Positions 6,227-9,185 of a stretch of 9,185 nucleotides of DNA are shown here, piece after piece. Source of the stretch: JBHIDQ01 sp046760155 (GTDB taxonomy: Bacteria > Chloroflexota > Dehalococcoidia > Dehalococcoidales > RBG-16-60-22); contig JBHIDQ010000058.1 of the NCBI GenBank assembly GCA_046760155.1, positions 1 through 9,185 of the forward strand, given 5' to 3'. Under the pieces are notes generated by a model. The model saw only the letters and a program-made list of their open reading frames with translations, was not told where the DNA came from and did not search any database. Each line of letters starts with the position of its first letter. Within the stretch, counting starts at the first letter, position 1. Both the position numbers and the translations under genes were made by a program.

Positions 6227-8145
6227 TACACTGCCTCCTCCCTGACAATGGCTCCAAATGGGCAGATGTCAACACAAACGCCGCACCCGCAACAAACCGC
6301 TTCATTTATTTGCGCTTTTCCGGTAGCAATGTCCCAGGGCAGTGCCGGACACTTAAATGACTTCGTGCAAAAAGCGCAATCCTCACCACGACATTTGTCG
6401 ATATCTATCCATACGGTGTAAGGATACTTTCGCTCCTCTCTCATCCGTACCAGTTCGCACTTGCGTCGCATGATTAACACCTTGACCCCCTCTTCCTTCA
6501 ATAGCTGAAGTAGCTGGTTCGTGGTGCCTTTGATATCGAAAGGGTCAGTGACCACTACCTTGCATCCCAAGCCCTGACAGAGCCGGGCCATATCTACTGC
6601 CGGAGCCACGTTCCCCATAGCATCGAAAGTTGTTCCCGGATGGGACTGGAAGCCCGTCATTGCCGTAGCACTATTGTCGAGCAGCACCATCACCATGTTG
6701 GACTTGTTATGTATCGCATTGAGAAGGGCCGGGATGGAAGCATGGTAAAAGGTTGAATCACCGCACACGGCGATAACCGGTTGTTCCGAGCCAAACTGGT
6801 CAAGATGGCCAAAGCCGGTGGCTAATCCCACTCCAGAGCCCATGGCATGCAATGCTTTAGTCAATTTATCTCCGGCGGGAAAGACATCGAGGGTATAGCA
6901 ACCAATATCGCCAGTTAAGAAACCACCGCGGCCATCTTTCTGCAGTGCCTTTTTAATGGACCAGAAACTGGCCCGATGCGCACACCCGGCGCACCAGGTT
7001 ACACCACGGTCAATCAGCAGCTTGGCGGCGGCATCATTGGCCTTCTGGTTGTAAGCCAGCTCCCGAGTGACGTATTCCGTCTCAAATAGCGTGGCCAGAG
7101 CCTGGAGCACAAAATCTGGCTTCAGTTCTCCGACCGATGGCAGGTGCCCGGTTTCTTTGCCGTAGACTTGAAAGTCTGGCGGCAATTTTGCTGATTCAAA
7201 TGCCGTCTTTTTGATAAAGGTTTCCAGAAATGGGTCGACTTCCTCCACAATCAAAACTCGGTTAGTTTTGGCCAAGTTCTCTTCGATAAATCCTTTCGGA
7301 AACGGCCAGAGGGCTCCCAGTTTCAAGATGCCAACTGATTTAGCCAAATTGAGCGATTCGACTGCTTCCAAGGAGTAGCGGCTGCCAATACCGCTACAGA
7401 CCACTATCAGCTCTGGATTTGGCGGTCCCCGGTACCAATTAAAGGCAGAGTCTTCAAAGACTTTTTCAACTTTGGTTAGTCTCTCGAGGACAGCAACATG
7501 GTGGGTCTTGGCCAAATAGGGTGAAATACACTGTGAAGTATCAAAATAGGCCTTTCTTTCTACCTGGCGCATTTCGCCCAGAGTGACCGGGCCACTGGAA
7601 AGTGAAATACGGGTGGAACTCCTCACCAGGAAGAAGCCATTGAACTGTTCGGAAAGGTCAAAAGCCCATTTTGTCATCTCCTTGGCTTCCTCAGGGCTGT
7701 CCGGTTCCAGCAGGGGAATACCTTCCGAACTGGCCACCCAACGGGAATCAGCCTCGTCACCACTGGAATGTCCCTCCGGGTCATCACAGACAGCAAAGAC
7801 AAGCCCACCGCCATTCTTACCAAGGCCGGAGTAATTGAGGTGAGCTAAAAAGTCCAGCGCAACGTTCAGGCCAGCCGTTTTCATCGCGGAAAGTGCCCGC
7901 AGTCCGGCAAAAGAAGCCGCCGCGGCGGCTTCGGTGGCTACCTTCTCATTCGTGGACCACTCTACATAGATACCGGTTTCACTGGCAACCCTAGCTAAGG
8001 TTTCCACTATCTCGGAAGAAGGAGTTCCTGGATAGCCGGTGGCAAACTGCACTCCCGCTTCCAGGGCACCCCTAGCAATAGCCTCATTTCCCATCAACAA
8101 TTGGCCAGCGCCAGGTTTATCCCAAACAGAGTTTGCTATTTTCAC
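6226..8145 (-). CDS. iorA: Indolepyruvate:ferredoxin oxidoreductase alpha subunit
   Basis: Catalytic subunit of the thiamine-diphosphate enzyme that converts indolepyruvate (and related aryl pyruvates) plus CoA to aryl-acetyl-CoA, CO2 and reduced ferredoxin. Length is 639 residues from the GTG, typical for IorA. Domains in order: pyrimidine-binding domain with GYPGTPSSEI (37-46) and NEKVATEA (66-73); a middle domain to about 370; TPP-binding domain with WCAGC (384-388), GDIGCYT (412-418), CGDS (461-464) and LLDNSATAMTG (488-498); C-terminal 2[4Fe-4S] ferredoxin domain with C585, C590, C593, C599 and C618, C621, C624, C628. The first set is spaced C-x4-C-x2-C-x5-CP, wider than the standard ferredoxin pattern; the second is standard. 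The GTG start is only 1 base from GGAGG, so the exact start is uncertain. Overlaps iorB by one base. Likely used in anaerobic aromatic amino-acid catabolism. Confidence 0.96.
   Translation of the reverse strand: MKIANSVWDKPGAGQLLMGNEAIARGALEAGVQFATGYPGTPSSEIVETLARVASETGIYVEWSTNEKVATEAAAAASFAGLRALSAMKTAGLNVALDFLAHLNYSGLGKNGGGLVFAVCDDPEGHSSGDEADSRWVASSEGIPLLEPDSPEEAKEMTKWAFDLSEQFNGFFLVRSSTRISLSSGPVTLGEMRQVERKAYFDTSQCISPYLAKTHHVAVLERLTKVEKVFEDSAFNWYRGPPNPELIVVCSGIGSRYSLEAVESLNLAKSVGILKLGALWPFPKGFIEENLAKTNRVLIVEEVDPFLETFIKKTAFESAKLPPDFQVYGKETGHLPSVGELKPDFVLQALATLFETEYVTRELAYNQKANDAAAKLLIDRGVTWCAGCAHRASFWSIKKALQKDGRGGFLTGDIGCYTLDVFPAGDKLTKALHAMGSGVGLATGFGHLDQFGSEQPVIAVCGDSTFYHASIPALLNAIHNKSNMVMVLLDNSATAMTGFQSHPGTTFDAMGNVAPAVDMARLCQGLGCKVVVTDPFDIKGTTNQLLQLLKEEGVKVLIMRRKCELVRMREERKYPYTVWIDIDKCRGEDCAFCTKSFKCPALPWDIATGKAQINEAVCCGCGVCVDICPFGAIVREEAV
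6234..6238 (-). promoter_or_regulatory. Shine-Dalgarno site of iorB inside the iorA 3' end
   Basis: The minus strand reads GGGAGGAGG here, with GGAGG ending 7 bases before the iorB ATG at 6224-6226. It lies in the last codons of iorA, as expected for a coupled gene pair. Confidence 0.7.
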
Positions 8146-8151
8146 ACCTCC
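8146..8151 (-). promoter_or_regulatory. Shine-Dalgarno site of iorA with ambiguous start
   Basis: GGAGGT on the minus strand directly abuts the GTG at 8143-8145, leaving only 1 base after GGAGG, too close for efficient use. The next-but-one codon in frame, ATA at 8137-8139, is 7 bases from GGAGG, an ideal distance. No other NTG start occurs in frame between the stop at 8179-8181 and this GTG. Confidence 0.55.
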
Positions 8152-8180
8152 AATGCCATTCTTGACAACGCCAGTTTCTT

Positions 8181-8211
8181 ATTGTACCGTATCAGGTTAC
8201 CCGAAAATCAA
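8181..8211 (-). promoter_or_regulatory. Possible sigma-70-type promoter upstream of iorA
   Basis: On the minus strand, TTGATT (8206-8211) and TACAAT (8181-8186) resemble -35 and -10 boxes, each with one or two mismatches. The 19-base spacer is longer than the usual 17. It lies in the 135-base gap between the unknown gene and iorA and would allow iorAB to be transcribed separately from that gene. Confidence 0.33.
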
Positions 8212-8257
8212 GCCCGGGAGAAGCTCGGAATTTTTCACCACACATCAGAAGGACATA

Positions 8258-8280
8258 GCCGGAAGCGGCGTACTGCCGGC
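8258..8280 (-). terminator. GC-rich hairpin just after the stop of the unknown gene
   Basis: GCCGG and CCGGC form a 5-bp stem with a 13-base loop immediately after the TGA at 8281-8283 on the minus strand. No T-run follows directly. It could attenuate read-through into iorA, stabilise the 3' end, or be chance. Confidence 0.2.
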
Positions 8281-9159
8281 TCAGATACCCTCCAAGGTAG
8301 CGAGTTGAGCCAAAGCATCGTAGTTGTAATCCTCAGCCGAACTTACCCGGAACGTATCCGGTATTGTCACCGGAGGCTCGCCTTTGATGGACTTTACCAG
8401 CTCAAAGGCATTCCTTACCCGCTTCTCATCCCCCTCCAGCACCAGTACCACGGCCCCCTCAGAGCCGCCAACACCACCGGAACCCAGGTGATAGGCTTTG
8501 ACGCCGGTCAGTACGGCTAAGGCCTGAATCTCGGTAACCACTTTGCCCAGAACCACCGGGGTGAGTTTTACCGGTAGCCCGGTACTGTATTTGAAGTGAT
8601 AGATTCCGGAGTGCTTGGACGCCTCAATGACCGACGGCACCATCTTCTCCAAGCCAACTGGCATGATGAGATGACAGCCACGCGGCGTCACGATGGGCCA
8701 GGACATGCCAATGGTACCACCCTTCAAACCGGAAGTGAAAATGCCGGCAGTACCCTCCGAGTCTATGGCATTGGCCCCCTTAATGAAAACATCGTCGGGG
8801 CCGAAGTCAAGTATTTCCACATTCGAATCAGCCCCTTCGACCACCTTCCCTTTCCGGGTAACATGCCAGGTGCAAGGAGGTGGCCCCGAATTGGCATTGG
8901 TGATGCCGTCACAGACCATGCCCACGGTCTGGCCAGCTTTGGGCTCCACCTTAATGCCGAAGAGCTCCTCACTGATAAAGGCAGTGGTAACACCCCGGGC
9001 AATGATGACCATGCCGTTTTTGTAGGCATGCTGCACCTCGGGGAGCGCCACGGTAGCCTTAGCCAAAAGACGTCTAGACTCGGCGGGGTTTAAGACCACC
9101 AAGGCTGAAATCTGTTTCTGGCCTGGTTCTGGCTGTGGATAGTCTACTTGGTAAAACAA
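8281..9159 (-). CDS. Uncharacterised conserved-looking protein, first gene of the ior cluster in this window
   Basis: A 292-residue protein whose family I do not recognise. It has no signal peptide, membrane helix or cysteine-rich metal site (cysteines near 83, 96, 162 only). Notable segments are IIARGVTTAFISEEL (52-66), DDVFIKGANAIDSEGTAGI (122-140), a glycine-rich loop GSGGVGGSEG (226-235), then AVVLVLEGDEKRVRNAFEL, which looks like a beta-alpha unit. The ANAIDSEG stretch faintly recalls the ANALTEDG signature of LUD and related NagB/RpiA-fold proteins; this is a weak resemblance, not an assignment. The start is TTG, set by AGGAGG ending 6 bases upstream and the lack of a better start. It is 135 bases upstream of iorA on the same strand, so a role near aryl-pyruvate or CoA metabolism is possible but rests on position alone. 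Confidence 0.88.
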   Translation of the reverse strand: MFYQVDYPQPEPGQKQISALVVLNPAESRRLLAKATVALPEVQHAYKNGMVIIARGVTTAFISEELFGIKVEPKAGQTVGMVCDGITNANSGPPPCTWHVTRKGKVVEGADSNVEILDFGPDDVFIKGANAIDSEGTAGIFTSGLKGGTIGMSWPIVTPRGCHLIMPVGLEKMVPSVIEASKHSGIYHFKYSTGLPVKLTPVVLGKVVTEIQALAVLTGVKAYHLGSGGVGGSEGAVVLVLEGDEKRVRNAFELVKSIKGEPPVTIPDTFRVSSAEDYNYDALAQLATLEGI

Positions 9160-9165
9160 TGTCCA

Positions 9166-9171
9166 CCTCCT
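9166..9171 (-). promoter_or_regulatory. Shine-Dalgarno site of the unknown 292-residue gene
   Basis: The minus strand reads AGGAGG here, continuing into AGGAGGTGGACA before the TTG at 9157-9159. The 6-base gap after AGGAGG is ideal and supports TTG as the start. The promoter would lie beyond the right edge. Confidence 0.7.
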
Positions 9172-9185
9172 GAAAAGATTTGCGT

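Noticed and set aside
8101..8520. 139-residue + strand open frame across the iorA start and the unknown gene's 3' end
   Set aside because: It overlaps two supported minus-strand genes and the promoter gap, with no recognisable motif.
8596..9093. 165-residue open frame on the + strand opposite the unknown gene
   Set aside because: It is an antisense shadow of a well-supported minus-strand gene, with His- and Gly-rich residues typical of a reversed frame and no clear ribosome site.

Overview
The window looks like a chromosomal segment of an anaerobic bacterium. The best guess is phylum Chloroflexota, class Dehalococcoidia or a relative. That assignment is an inference from how the RpoC and RuvB N-termini read and from the oxygen-sensitive indolepyruvate:ferredoxin oxidoreductase; no 16S rRNA or other marker is present to confirm it. 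Base composition is fairly even throughout, and no boundary suggests recent transfer.

Left half, + strand (1-5148): housekeeping genes. rpoC (RNA polymerase beta') runs in from the left edge and is missing only its first few codons. It carries a coiled-coil insertion near the N-terminus and an unusual glutamate-rich C-terminal tail made of about eight degenerate 12-residue repeats. ruvB (Holliday-junction branch-migration ATPase) follows 15 bases later, presumably in the same transcript. Its conserved N-terminus has no ATG, GTG or TTG start; the expected start position holds ATA.

Right half, - strand (9159 down to 5168): four genes read toward ruvB, in the order unknown 292-residue protein, iorA, iorB, small cupin. 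iorA and iorB share one base (TAATG) and form the two-subunit indolepyruvate:ferredoxin oxidoreductase, which oxidatively decarboxylates aryl pyruvates from aromatic amino acids to aryl-acetyl-CoA and reduces ferredoxin. The upstream gene is not recognised, and its link to IorAB is positional only. The cupin has a strong Shine-Dalgarno site and a possible promoter of its own, so it may be semi-independent. ruvB and the cupin gene converge with only 19 bases between their stop codons, and small hairpins lie there.

No tRNA, rRNA, CRISPR array, insertion sequence or phage gene was seen. No gene-free stretch exceeds about 135 bases. The points most worth a second look are the repeat-built RpoC tail, the missing standard start of ruvB (with a similar ambiguity at iorA), and the uncharacterised gene leading the ior cluster.
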